Positions 55,490 to 63,729 of a stretch of 64,000 bases of DNA are shown piece by piece. The notes beneath the pieces are model-generated. The model was given only the letters and a program-made list of their open reading frames with translations. It searched no databases and had not been told where the DNA came from. Every line of letters begins with the position of its first letter. Position 1 is the stretch's first letter. Origin of the DNA: Aquabacterium sp. A7-Y (GTDB taxonomy: Bacteria; Pseudomonadota; Gammaproteobacteria; Burkholderiales; Burkholderiaceae_C); assembly GCF_026153205.1 (NCBI RefSeq), contig NZ_JAPFBW010000031.1, positions 22,989 to 86,988 of the forward strand, given 5' to 3'. The position numbers and the translations under genes are program-made.

Positions 55490-56218
55490 TCAGATCTCCC
55501 CGATTTTCTGGATGGCCCGACCGAGCACCTCGTCGTAGCCCTGCGTCACCTTCACCAGGCTTTCGTACTGGCGCGTCAAGGCCATCAGCGCCAGCATGTC
55601 CTGCGGGCCGCCGCTGTTCGAGGCCTCGACGAAACCCGAGCGCAGCGCGACGCGGCTGCTGTCCACCGGTGTCAGCCCGCCGCTCACGCTCAGGAGGCTG
55701 CCCTGCCCGGGGCTGAGCTGCGCGTCTTCGGCCGGAGCGAAGAGCTGCAGCACCGCCTGCACGTCGCCTTCGTGCACGATCTCGCCGGTCTCGCGGACGC
55801 TGACATCCGAGCTGCCCAGGCGGATGTCGCCCGTGCTGCCCTGCACGCGATAGCCGCGCTCGCCGACCAGATAACCTTCCGCGTCGACGCGGAAGGAACC
55901 GGCGCGCGTCAGGAACAGCTGCTGTCCGTCCGACAGTGCGAAAAACCCCCGGTCGCCTTCGATCGCCAGATCCAGCGGCTTGCCGCTGGCCATCAGCTGG
56001 CCGGCGCGCAGGTCGACGCCACGGCGCATCTGCGGCGCGGCCTGGGTCGCGACCGTCTGGGCGCCCTGGGCCGCGAACTGGCCGGCGAAGGTGGCCGCCG
56101 CCGCGACCTGGCGCCGGTAGCCCGGCAAGGTCGCATTCGCGGCATTGCCGCTGATCGCGTGCAGGCGCTCCTGGCCGGCCTGCAGGCCGATCTGCACGAT
56201 CGCAAAAACGTCGCTCAT
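55490..56218 (-). CDS. flgF: proximal rod protein FlgF
   Basis: Predicted 242 residues. N-terminus VFAIVQIGLQAGQERLHAIS with GNAANATLPGYRR; middle KPLDLAIEGDRGFFALSDGQ; C-terminus GFVEASNSGGPQDMLALMAL with TRQYESLVKVTQGYDEVLGR. The FlgF/FlgG choice follows the divergent N-terminus and the order flgF-flgG. The ATG at 56218 is chosen because it starts the rod signature directly. Confidence 0.88.
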   Translation of the reverse strand: MSDVFAIVQIGLQAGQERLHAISGNAANATLPGYRRQVAAAATFAGQFAAQGAQTVATQAAPQMRRGVDLRAGQLMASGKPLDLAIEGDRGFFALSDGQQLFLTRAGSFRVDAEGYLVGERGYRVQGSTGDIRLGSSDVSVRETGEIVHEGDVQAVLQLFAPAEDAQLSPGQGSLLSVSGGLTPVDSSRVALRSGFVEASNSGGPQDMLALMALTRQYESLVKVTQGYDEVLGRAIQKIGEI

Positions 56219-56291
56219 CTGTGTTTCCCTCCCCCGTGTTCGCCGGGTTTGCAGTCTTGCTCTGGCTCTGTATCGGTCGTTGGTCGTCGTG

Positions 56292-58325
56292 CTAGGTGGC
56301 CGTGATCGAGGCAAAGGCCCTCAGCTCATAGCCCGGTGGTATCTCGGCCATCGACACCACGCGCAGGTGCGGCGTCGCGCGCTCGCACAAGGCGCGCAGC
56401 TGGCGTCGCAATTCCGGCGCGCACAGCACGACCGGGATCAGGTTGGACTTCATCATCCGTTCGGAGCTGGCCGCGATGCGCAGCAGCAGGCCGTCGATCA
56501 GGCGCGCGTCGCTGCTGCCCGCCTGGCCGGTCGCCTGGCGCATCAGGCCGTCCTCCACCTCGGGGTCCAGCGTCATCACGTGCAGCGTCTTGCGATCGGC
56601 GCTCAGGCTGTTGCAGATGCTGGTGGCGAGGCGCTGGCGCACCGCTTCCGTCAGAGCACCGGTGTCCTTGGTGGTGCGGGAGGCGTCGACCAGGCACTCC
56701 ACGATGGCCTGGATGTTGCGGATGGGCACTTTCTCGCGCATCAGGTTCTGCAGCACCTTCTGCACATCGCTGACTGCCAGCAGGGTCGGGATCAGCTCCT
56801 CGACCAGCCCGGGTTGCGCGGTGCGCAGGCGGCCGAGCAGCTTGTCGGTCTCGGTGCGCGTCAACAGCTCGGACGCCCGCTGGCGCATCACCTCGCAGAG
56901 GTGGGTGAACAGCACGTTGACCGCGTCGACCAGGGTGTAGCGCGCGGCCCGTGCGGCGTCGCGGTCGGCCTCCTCGATCCAGAGCGCCGGCAGGCCGTAG
57001 GTGGGCTCGCGCGTCTCGACGCCGCGCACCAGGGTCAGGTCCCCGCTGGGGTGGATCGCGAGCGTCTTGCCCACCATCACCTGCGCCGAGGCCACCACCT
57101 CGCCGAAGAGCGAGATCGCGTAAGCCTCCTTGCCCAGCGAGCCTGATTCCTTGAAACGCACCTTGGGAATGACAAAGCCCATCTCGCCCGCGAACTGGGT
57201 GCGGAAGGCCGCCACGCGTTCCATCAGGATGCCCTGCTCGCCGCCCAGGTGCTGGGCCAGCGCGGAGCCGAGCTCCACCTCGACCGGCTCGACGTCGTAG
57301 ACCGCGTAGGGGTCGTCGGCGCCGAGCTTGTCCTGGGCCGCATCGTCCGGCTTGGCCTCGGCCTTCGCTGCCTTCGCGTTTCGCGCCAGGAAGTAGGCGG
57401 CGGCCACCCCCGCGGCGATCGCGAGCACTGGCACCAGCGGCATGCCGGGCAGCAGCCCGATGCCCAGCAGCACCACGCCGACGATCGCCAGCGTGCGCGG
57501 GAAGGCCCCCAGCTGACGCAGCACTTCGGTGCCCAGCTGGCTGTCGGACGAGGAGCGGGTGACGATCAGGCCGGTGCCGACCGAGATGACCAGCGCAGGG
57601 ATCTGCGTGACGATGCCGTCGCCGATGGTCAGCAGGGTGAAATGGCGCAGCGCCTCGCCCCAGGGCATGCCCTGCTGCAGCACGCCGATGACGAGGCCGC
57701 CGACGATGTTGATCAGCATGATGACGATGCCGGCGATGGCGTCGCCCTTGACGAACTTGCTGGCGCCGTCCATTGCGCCGTAGAAGGCCGCTTCGCGTTC
57801 CAGCGTCTTGCGGCGGCGCTTGGCTTCGTCCTGGTCGATGAAGCCCATGTTGAGGTCCGCATCGATGCTCATCTGCTGACCGGGCATGCTGTCGAGCGTG
57901 AAGCGCGCGGCGACCTCCGAGACCCGCTGCGCGCCGTTGGTCACGACCACGTACTGCACCACCACCAGGATCAGGAAGACGATCATCCCGATCACATAGT
58001 TGCCGCCCACCACATAGGTGCCCACCGCATTGATGACCCGCCCGGCCTCGCCGTCGGACAGGATCAGTCGCGTGGCCGACACATTGAGCGCCAGCCGGAA
58101 CAAGGTGGCGATCAGCAGGATGGCGGGAAAGGTCGAGAACTCCACCGGCCGCGGCGCGTAGAAGGTCATCAAGAGGACCAGCAGTGCCAGCGAGAAATTG
58201 AGCAGGATCAGGAAGTCCAGCAGCGCCGACGGGATGGGCGCGAACAGGACCAGCAGCACGCCCATGACCAGCGCGATCAGCGCCAGGTCGGTGTTGCGGC
58301 CGAGGATGGCTTTGAGGGCGGACAT
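56292..58325 (-). CDS. flhA: export gate protein FlhA
   Basis: Predicted 677 residues, normal for FlhA. About eight N-terminal membrane helices are followed by the cytosolic ring domain from about 330. The FHIPEP signature region is present (RPVEFSTFPAILLIATLFRL, ALNVSATRLILSDGEAGRVI), along with the charged loop EVAARFTLDSMPGQQMSIDA, DLNMGFIDQDEAKRRRKTLE, used in proton-coupled export. The 73-base gap to flgF is the largest between any two genes in the operon. Confidence 0.96.
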   Translation of the reverse strand: MSALKAILGRNTDLALIALVMGVLLVLFAPIPSALLDFLILLNFSLALLVLLMTFYAPRPVEFSTFPAILLIATLFRLALNVSATRLILSDGEAGRVINAVGTYVVGGNYVIGMIVFLILVVVQYVVVTNGAQRVSEVAARFTLDSMPGQQMSIDADLNMGFIDQDEAKRRRKTLEREAAFYGAMDGASKFVKGDAIAGIVIMLINIVGGLVIGVLQQGMPWGEALRHFTLLTIGDGIVTQIPALVISVGTGLIVTRSSSDSQLGTEVLRQLGAFPRTLAIVGVVLLGIGLLPGMPLVPVLAIAAGVAAAYFLARNAKAAKAEAKPDDAAQDKLGADDPYAVYDVEPVEVELGSALAQHLGGEQGILMERVAAFRTQFAGEMGFVIPKVRFKESGSLGKEAYAISLFGEVVASAQVMVGKTLAIHPSGDLTLVRGVETREPTYGLPALWIEEADRDAARAARYTLVDAVNVLFTHLCEVMRQRASELLTRTETDKLLGRLRTAQPGLVEELIPTLLAVSDVQKVLQNLMREKVPIRNIQAIVECLVDASRTTKDTGALTEAVRQRLATSICNSLSADRKTLHVMTLDPEVEDGLMRQATGQAGSSDARLIDGLLLRIAASSERMMKSNLIPVVLCAPELRRQLRALCERATPHLRVVSMAEIPPGYELRAFASITAT

Positions 58326-58328
58326 CGC

Positions 58329-59411
58329 TCAGGCTCCCTGGGGCCGCGAGGCCGGACGTGCCGCATACACCCAGCGCAGGATGCGCGCCAATTGGCCGAA
58401 GTGCTGCTCGGGCACGTAGCGGTCTTGTTCCACGTCCGCGAACAGGGCCCGCGCGAGCGGCGCGTTCTGCACGATGGGCACGCCGCGGCGCGAGGCCTCG
58501 CGACGCATGCGCAAGGCCAGCTCGCCGGCGCCCTTGGCCGTGACGCGGGGGGCCGGCATCTCACCGTGGCGGTACTCGACCGCCACGGCATAGTGGGTCG
58601 GATTGGTCAGCAGCACATCGGCCTCACCCACCTTCTTGACCGAGCGCGCCCGCTTGGCCCATTCGGCCCGCAGCTCGCGCAGACGCTGCTTGATGCGCGG
58701 GTCGCCTTCGCGTTCCTTGTGCTCCTCCTTGACTTCGCGCTTGGACATGCGCATCTGGCGCAGGAACTCCCAGCGGGTGAACAGCCAGTCGACGTAGGCG
58801 AACATCGCGAACAGCACCGCGACCAGCGCGAGCATCTCGCCAAGCAGCGCGATGGACTGGCGCAGCAGGCCTCCCGAGGGCAAGGCAAGCAGGCCGAGGA
58901 ACTCGTCGACCTTGGCCCAGCCCCAGGCGCCGACCACCGCGGCCATGAAGGCCAGCTTGAGGCTGGTGCGCGCCGTTTCGTAGACCGTCTTGACCGAGAA
59001 CAGCCGCTTGAAGTTGGCGGCCGGGTTGATGCGTTCGAACTGTGGCTTGAGCGGCTCGGCGGTGAAAACGCCGCGCGCCTGCGCCGCACCGAGCACCAGC
59101 GCGGTGAGCCAGACCACGAACAGGATCGCGGCCACGGCCTGCAGCGCGAAGCTGCCGAGCGCCGAGACCAGGCGCAGTGCACCGGCGGCCGACAGCTGCT
59201 CCTGCGAGGCATGCATGAAGGCACGCGGCAGCAAGGTGGCCAGCTCGCGCAGCGTGCTTTCGCCCAGCCCGTAAAGGCAGGCGGTGGCGGCCACCAGCAC
59301 GAAGGCGAAACCGACCTCGGCGCTTTTGGCAATGGAGCCGCGGCGATGCGCCTTCTCCAGCTTGAAGCCGGTGGCGTCTTCGTTGCGGTCGAGTTCCTGC
59401 TGACCGCTCAT
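58329..59411 (-). CDS. flhB: export switch protein FlhB
   Basis: Predicted 360 residues with four membrane helices and a C-terminal cytosolic domain. The self-cleaving NPTH motif is at 270-273 in ADVLLTNPTHYAVAVEY, so the switch in export specificity from rod/hook to late substrates should be possible. That implies late substrates exist somewhere. The start overlaps the fliR stop by 4 bases. Confidence 0.95.
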   Translation of the reverse strand: MSGQQELDRNEDATGFKLEKAHRRGSIAKSAEVGFAFVLVAATACLYGLGESTLRELATLLPRAFMHASQEQLSAAGALRLVSALGSFALQAVAAILFVVWLTALVLGAAQARGVFTAEPLKPQFERINPAANFKRLFSVKTVYETARTSLKLAFMAAVVGAWGWAKVDEFLGLLALPSGGLLRQSIALLGEMLALVAVLFAMFAYVDWLFTRWEFLRQMRMSKREVKEEHKEREGDPRIKQRLRELRAEWAKRARSVKKVGEADVLLTNPTHYAVAVEYRHGEMPAPRVTAKGAGELALRMRREASRRGVPIVQNAPLARALFADVEQDRYVPEQHFGQLARILRWVYAARPASRPQGA

Positions 59412-60172
59412 GGGCGTGCTCCCAGCACGTCGGAACTCAGCGAAAACAGGCGCTCGACCAGCGGCGCCCAGGCGGGGATGCTGACCGTGAGCACCAGCAG
59501 GCCGATCAGCACCTTGACCGGGATGCTGAGCAGCAGCACGTTGATCTGCGGCGAGTTGCGCGAGATCAGGCCCATGGCGACATCGGTGACCAGCAGGGCC
59601 AGCACGGCGGGCGCGGCGAGCGCGAGCCCGAAGCTGAACAGCGCGCCGACGGCGGACAGCATGCGCAGCGGGTCGGCGAGTTGCGGGAACTCGCCAAGCG
59701 GGAAGACCGAGAACGACGCGGCCAGCATGGAGGCGAGCGCGATGTGCGCGTCGGCCATCACGAACAAGGTGACACCGAGCAGGCTGAGCAGCGAGGTGAG
59801 CACATTGGCGCTGGAGCGCGTGACGGGGTCGAACACCGAGCCGATCCCGAAACCGATCTGCACGTCGAGCAGGCGGCCGGCGACGGCGAAGGCGGCCATC
59901 ACGACATGCACGCCCAAGCCGAGCAGCGCGCCGGAGACGGCTTCGGCAGCGACGGCGACCATCAGCGCTCCACCGTCGTCGAGCAGCCGGGGATCGGCCG
60001 TGATGTTGCCGCCGGCGCAGACCAGGGCGGACAGCGCGACGATCAAGGCGACGCGCACCATGGCCGGCAAGCCATAGGAGGCGAGTACCGGCGACATGCC
60101 GAGCGCGACCGAGAAGCGCACCGTGATCAACATCACGGCGGTGCCCCAGGTGGCGAGCGTGTCGAAGTTCAT
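59408..60172 (-). CDS. fliR: export gate protein FliR
   Basis: Predicted 254 residues, about six membrane helices. It shows the typical ISRNSPQINVLLLSIPVKVL block near residue 200 and the N-terminal ALGMSPVLASYGLPAMVRVA. FliR, FliP and FliQ form the helical export channel. It begins 31 bases after fliQ and is coupled to flhB by an ATGA overlap. Confidence 0.94.
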   Translation of the reverse strand: MNFDTLATWGTAVMLITVRFSVALGMSPVLASYGLPAMVRVALIVALSALVCAGGNITADPRLLDDGGALMVAVAAEAVSGALLGLGVHVVMAAFAVAGRLLDVQIGFGIGSVFDPVTRSSANVLTSLLSLLGVTLFVMADAHIALASMLAASFSVFPLGEFPQLADPLRMLSAVGALFSFGLALAAPAVLALLVTDVAMGLISRNSPQINVLLLSIPVKVLIGLLVLTVSIPAWAPLVERLFSLSSDVLGARP

Positions 60173-60203
60173 GGTCGGCGGGCTCTTGGGCGAAAGACCC
60201 GGC

Positions 60204-60470
60204 TCAGCCGAGCTGGGCCAGGCGGCCGTACAGCTCGGTGGCGTAGCCCGTGAGCTTGCCCAGCATCCAGGGCGCAAGCAGGATCAGCGCCACGACGAAG
60301 ATCACGAGTTTGGGCACGAAAGCGAGCGAGGGGTCCTGCACCTGGGTGACGACCTGAAGCACGCTGACGATCACGCCAGTGACCAGGATCACGGCCAGCA
60401 AGGGGGTGCACAGGATCAGGCCGATCTTGAGCATGTCGCTGGCAAGCTGCAGAGCAAGCGCGGTGTTCAT
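60204..60470 (-). CDS. fliQ: export gate protein FliQ
   Basis: Predicted 88 residues with two membrane helices (about 15-38 and 50-72). The pattern GVIVSVLQVVTQVQDPSLAF and VPKLVIFVVALILLAPWMLG is diagnostic of FliQ/SctS. It is the first gene of the operon; GGAG lies just before its start. Confidence 0.95.
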   Translation of the reverse strand: MNTALALQLASDMLKIGLILCTPLLAVILVTGVIVSVLQVVTQVQDPSLAFVPKLVIFVVALILLAPWMLGKLTGYATELYGRLAQLG

Positions 60471-60888
60471 GGGCGCGGAGCCGGCGGTTACATATCGAGG
60501 GAAAAGGGGGGGTGCGCTACCACGGCGGGAGAAGCTGAAAGCCCCCTGAAAGACCCGTCAAAGTAAGTACCGGATTTGCGGCAAAGTGTCTGACCCTCGA
60601 CAGCGCGGATGCTTTGCATACCTTGTTCTTGCTCTTTGTTTGTATTGCCGGATGACAGCGGCAACGCACTGTAACGAAAGGGGTTAGTAAGTGGCAACCC
60701 TCAGAAAAGGGGGTGTCAACTCTTACAGGTGACATGTTGGTAAAGCGCCGGGAGTTACGGAAAAGAGCTTGCGTGGACACAAGGTGTTCGGTATCCGCGC
60801 GCACGTTTCGACCTCGCTGGGCGAGGCTTTAGGGCCCGGTTCGGATGCGCAGAGGGCGGGGGTCACACCCACGCAAATGTCTGAAGAA

Positions 60889-60907
60889 CCTAAATTTGAA
60901 GTCCCGC
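60889..60907 (+). repeat. REP-like repeat core, copy 1
   Basis: CCTAAATTTGAAGTCCCGC matches the core of the full copy at 63873-63902, which sits directly before a RAYT gene. It forms an inverted pair with copy 2. Confidence 0.5.
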
Positions 60908-60939
60908 ATGTCGGAACATGGCAGGGCGTGGCACTTACG

Positions 60940-60956
60940 ATTTAAGACCTGCCCCC
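60940..60956 (-). repeat. REP-like repeat core, copy 2 (inverted)
   Basis: Read on the minus strand it is GGGGGCAGGTCTTAAAT, closely like the left part of the full copy (GGGGGTCAGGCCTTAAAT). Its opposite orientation to copy 1 resembles a BIME-type pair. Confidence 0.45.
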
Positions 60957-61010
60957 GTCCAGTGACGACGGCTTCGTCGGTGGGCTGCGCACCAGCGGGC
61001 AAGTCTGGCC

Positions 61011-61490
61011 TCACTGTGCGGCGTCCAACCACGGATCCGCCCACAACCAGGCTTGCAGTTGCTCCTGCACCTCAGGAGACGAAATCCCTGATCTGGGATC
61101 GCATGTGATGAGCTTTTGCGGGGCCGGCTTGGCCATATCGCCGCGTGTCGCATCGAGGACGCGGTAGTCCCCGACGCCCGCCGCGTTTTTCAACCAAGCG
61201 GAGACGGACTCGTAACTCCGCCCGGCAGGCGTGACGCCGAGATAACGCGAAGCAAGGGGCCCGAGCAGGTGCACCAGTTCCCGGTGAGAGTGGATGTAGC
61301 GCCAACTCGAATAGATCACGATACCGACATCCTCATGGGGGGCGAGCAACCGTTCCAGGATGGGCACCCACTGGCAGCGGCGAGGGAGGCGGGTCTCGAC
61401 GACAGGAAGCCCCTCACCGATCCGTCCCGGACAGCTGACGAATCGATCCGGGTGCAAGCAGCCGTCGCAATCGACGAAGAGCATTCGCAT
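61011..61490 (-). CDS. HAD-fold protein, Swiss-Army-Knife RNA-repair HAD-like family
   Basis: Predicted 159 residues from the ATG at 61490. The HAD nucleophile motif is MLFVDCDGCLHPDRF, with both catalytic aspartates, followed by W-x-P in CQWVPILERLLAPH and the Ser motif in IVIYSSWRYIHS. This short cap-less pattern matches the HAD domain named from 'Swiss Army Knife' RNA-repair proteins. It is probably a phosphatase acting on nucleic acid ends or small phosphates. It lies divergent from an XRE regulator in a mobile-looking region. Confidence 0.65.
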   Translation of the reverse strand: MRMLFVDCDGCLHPDRFVSCPGRIGEGLPVVETRLPRRCQWVPILERLLAPHEDVGIVIYSSWRYIHSHRELVHLLGPLASRYLGVTPAGRSYESVSAWLKNAAGVGDYRVLDATRGDMAKPAPQKLITCDPRSGISSPEVQEQLQAWLWADPWLDAAQ

Positions 61491-61546
61491 CGGCGTCTCC
61501 CAGAAATTTTGTCCTGCCGCCTGCTCACGCCACCTGCCGGCAGTGT

Positions 61547-61591
61547 GTGTGATCACACGAAACGAATTCTGTAGGGTGTAGCCCTATAGGG
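61547..61591. promoter_or_regulatory. palindromes upstream of the XRE regulator
   Basis: GTGTGATCACAC (61547-61558) is a perfect palindrome. TAGGG-N5-CCCTA (61572-61586) overlaps CCCTATAGGG (61582-61591). They lie between the divergent HAD and XRE genes, so they are candidate operators, perhaps for autoregulation by the XRE protein. Confidence 0.45.
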
Positions 61592-61637
61592 TTCCGGGTG
61601 CGTCAATCGGCGGGTGTCGAATCGAAACAAAACCGTG

Positions 61638-61940
61638 ATGCAGTCGAAGTTCGCACGCACGCTGCGGGCCGTGCGCGCCTTGCGGGGCCTGTCGCAGGAG
61701 CAGTTCGACACCGTGAGTGGTCGGACCTACCTGAGTGCCGTTGAACGCGGGCTCAAGGTGCCCACGCTGGGGAAGATCGAGGAACTGGCGAGCGTGCTCG
61801 AAGTTCATCCCGCGACGCTCCTCGCGCTCTCGTACTGCGCCGATTTGAGCGAAGAGTCGTTCAGAGATCTCTGGGAGAGGGTCGCGGTAGAGGGCGCCGA
61901 CCTGCTTGCGGCACTGGCTCTTGAGAAAGCAAGCCGGTAG
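61638..61940 (+). CDS. XRE family helix-turn-helix regulator
   Basis: Predicted 100 residues. The HTH covers about 4-60: FARTLRAVRALRGLSQEQFD, TYLSAVERGLKVPTLGKIEE and LASVLEVHPATLLAL, with the recognition helix around YLSAVERG. A short acidic C-terminal tail could form a dimer interface. A GTG 24 bases upstream is an alternative start; neither has a good ribosome site. It probably controls itself or the divergent HAD gene. Confidence 0.8.
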   Translation: MQSKFARTLRAVRALRGLSQEQFDTVSGRTYLSAVERGLKVPTLGKIEELASVLEVHPATLLALSYCADLSEESFRDLWERVAVEGADLLAALALEKASR

Positions 61941-61972
61941 GTTTCGTCCCTCCAGCAAGGCATCCAGGAGGC

Positions 61973-62000
61973 GTCAGAGGCCCTAGATTTGAAGGCCCGC
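61973..62000 (+). repeat. REP-like repeat, copy 3
   Basis: GTCAGAGGCCCTAGATTTGA, then AGGCCCGC, is a degenerate version of the copy next to the RAYT gene. It lies just outside the 3' end of the IS110 remnant. Confidence 0.45.
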
Positions 62001-62022
62001 AGGGCGTCAGGGGGCGTCAGGG

Positions 62023-62280
62023 TCAGATACCGTCATGAAAGTCAAGTTTCGGCATCGCGATCTGCAGGTTGAACGGCTGCCCGAACGCAGCACGCCGTAG
62101 ATCAGTATCGCCAGCTTGTGCATGCAGGCCCCGATGACGGCCTTGGGTGCCATGCCGGTGGCGCGCAGCCGATCCCCAAATGCCTTGACCGCCGGGTCGT
62201 GGCGGGATGCCACAAGAGCGGGCATGTACAGCGCACGCCGCATCTGGGCGTGTCCGGCTCGGCTGATCATGGCCCTGCTA
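62023..62280 (-). pseudogene. IS110-family transposase, C-terminal remnant with frameshift
   Basis: The minus strand encodes MISRAGHAQMRRALYMPALV and AVKAFGDRLRATGMAPKAVI, then CMHKLAILIYGVLRSG, the C-terminal IS116/IS110/IS902 transposase region. After the codon for the last Gly the frame shifts by one base. The other frame continues QPFNLQIAMPKLDFHDGI and stops at 62023, which is the normal IS110 ending. The N-terminal DEDD catalytic domain is missing. This is a dead relic. Confidence 0.75.
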
Positions 62281-62724
62281 CTGCTGCAGGGCCCGAAGAT
62301 ATTGGGCAGGCTGACGGGCGTCCTGCCCATCCTCCTGTACCTGCGCTGACTGCCGTCTGTGGCCGTCGCGCCCTGGAACGCCGCACGGCGACCTGTGCGC
62401 TCAATGTGTTCCAGGACCCGGCAAGCCCTGGTCGCGGTTGAAGCCGGGCGAACCGTCGCGGGCGCTTGTCCACTGAAACGTTGGACAAACCGGTGGGCAA
62501 GACCGGTCGCCCCGCCCGCTGGCCCACGTGGCACTGGCGCCGCTTGGATTGCTGCAAGATTTGGCAGGCGGGGTGTTCCTCGAGGCAACGGCTCTTGCAC
62601 CCGCTCATCACGATGCTAGAAAAACAGCTTCCCCTCGGTCGCGGACCGCAAGCCGGACGGCACGCTGACCGGCTACGGTATGTTGTGAAATGCCTGCCAG
62701 GTCAGAGCCCCAGGAGGTGGCAGC
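62281..62724. other. degenerate region between mobile-element remnants
   Basis: About 440 bases with stop codons or implausible composition in all frames. It may be eroded mobile-element sequence; an imperfect inverted repeat CTTGTCCAC/GTGGGCAAG spans about 62465-62501. No gene is supported. Confidence 0.4.
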
Positions 62725-63320
62725 ATGTGCAAAGTACTGGGCGTGCAACGCTTTTACCGGACGAAGGCCGTCGTCTTCGAGATCGAGACGGCCAGCGGCC
62801 ACCCGGTCTACATGAAAGCAGCACTCACGCCGTATATGAACGACAAGAGAGCGGTGGTGTTGGTCGACGCCGCCAAGTTTTTGGCTCTCTGGCGAGCCGA
62901 TCCGTTTCGCAGCAATGCGGACATCGCCTTCCAGGCGCCGGCGACCTGGCCGCACAACTACAAGTACCCGGAAGCGGCCGCAGGGTTCGCCCGAGGCGCG
63001 GCCGCTCCCGTCCCCTTGGCGTTGGTGTCCTGTCTGGTGGGAGAGGGGCGCGTGGTTCACCGCGAGCGCCACCTCCTGTTCCTCACCCGGGTGTGCCACG
63101 TTGAGACCGTACGTGTGCCCTATGTCGGCTTCACCAACGGCATCACCCGCACGATCTGGCTCTTGGCAACGGTGCGCGCTCCTTCCCGGTCGAGGTGGAC
63201 CGCGCTGAAGCCACCTTGCTGCACCAGCACGCAGGCGCCGGCGCGCCACCACAGACCCTCGACCGGCTGGTGACCCGGTTGGAAGCGGGCGATTCAAGCG
63301 GATGGGCTGATCGCGTCTGA
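62725..63320 (+). pseudogene. plasmid fertility-inhibition-factor-like protein, frameshifted
   Basis: The first frame gives a sound protein to about residue 147: GVQRFYRTKAVVFEIETASG, RAVVLVDAAKFLALWRADPF, ATWPHNYKYPEAAAGFARGA, then VGFTNGITRTIWLL. It then turns into an Arg/Ser/Pro-rich, unlikely tail. At about 63165 a one-base shift restores a natural C-terminus (GNGARSFPVEVDRAEATLL and so on) ending at 63320. The FTNG-TRTIWLL and NGARSFPVEV pattern recalls the 'plasmid fertility inhibition factor' family, identified from memory. One missing G (TTGG instead of TTGGG) explains it. A sequencing error cannot be excluded. Confidence 0.55.
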
Positions 63321-63489
63321 CGCGGCCGCCGGCGCAGAGGGACCACTACCCTGCCAGGCGGTCAAGATGCACGCGCTGTGACGGTGCATTCTCTCCCTAT
63401 TCCAGCGTACTCCAGCGCGGAAAACGCTGGAACACCTGGCGTGAGATGCGTTCTAATAAGCCTCACCCGCTTTGCGACACAAGGCCGCC

Positions 63490-63729
63490 ATGTTGACCCT
63501 CGACCAAATCCGAACTGAAGCCCGCACTCTGTCGGAAGAGGAGCGCGCGGCACTGGTGCTGGACCTGTTGGAGTCGCTGGACCCGGCCGAGCCTTCAGAG
63601 GACGTCGAGCGGCAGTGGAACGAAGAGGCGCTGCGACGGCTCGACGAATACGATCGGGGCCTGACCGAGGCGATCCCCTCGGAGCAGGTCCACGCCGAGG
63701 CTGTGGCCCTGCTGCAAAAGTACAAATGA
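63490..63729 (+). CDS. addiction-module antitoxin (RelB/'addiction module component' type)
   Basis: Predicted 79 residues, from the ATG at 63490. It has the small antitoxin pattern: LTLDQIRTEARTLSEEERAA followed by LVLDLLESLDP, then W-N-EEALRRLDEYDRG and the end IPSEQVHAEAVALLQKYK. Such proteins neutralise a ParE/RelE toxin encoded directly downstream; here the toxin ATG overlaps the antitoxin stop (ATGA). The toxin is broken, so the antitoxin is probably an orphan. Confidence 0.82.
   Translation: MLTLDQIRTEARTLSEEERAALVLDLLESLDPAEPSEDVERQWNEEALRRLDEYDRGLTEAIPSEQVHAEAVALLQKYK

Larger units (their letters stand above)
60471..61010. other. upstream region of the flagellar-type operon
   Basis: About 540 bases without a convincing gene, less GC-rich than the surroundings. 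It must hold the promoter of the minus-strand operon, but I see no clear sigma-54, sigma-28 or sigma-70 consensus. Two REP-like elements lie near 60889-60956. Confidence 0.5.

Noticed and set aside
57249..60077. 942-codon plus-strand frame across flhA, flhB and fliR
   Set aside because: The opposite strand holds three intact, conserved export genes. The frame encodes a low-complexity His/Gln/Asp-rich protein with no recognisable family.
60471..60840. Sigma-54 or sigma-28 promoter before fliQ
   Set aside because: I looked for GG-N10-GC and for TAAA-N15-GCCGATAA on the minus strand and found no convincing match.
62116..62619. Plus-strand small open frames opposite the IS110 remnant
   Set aside because: The minus strand shows clear transposase residues; the plus frames have no conserved pattern.
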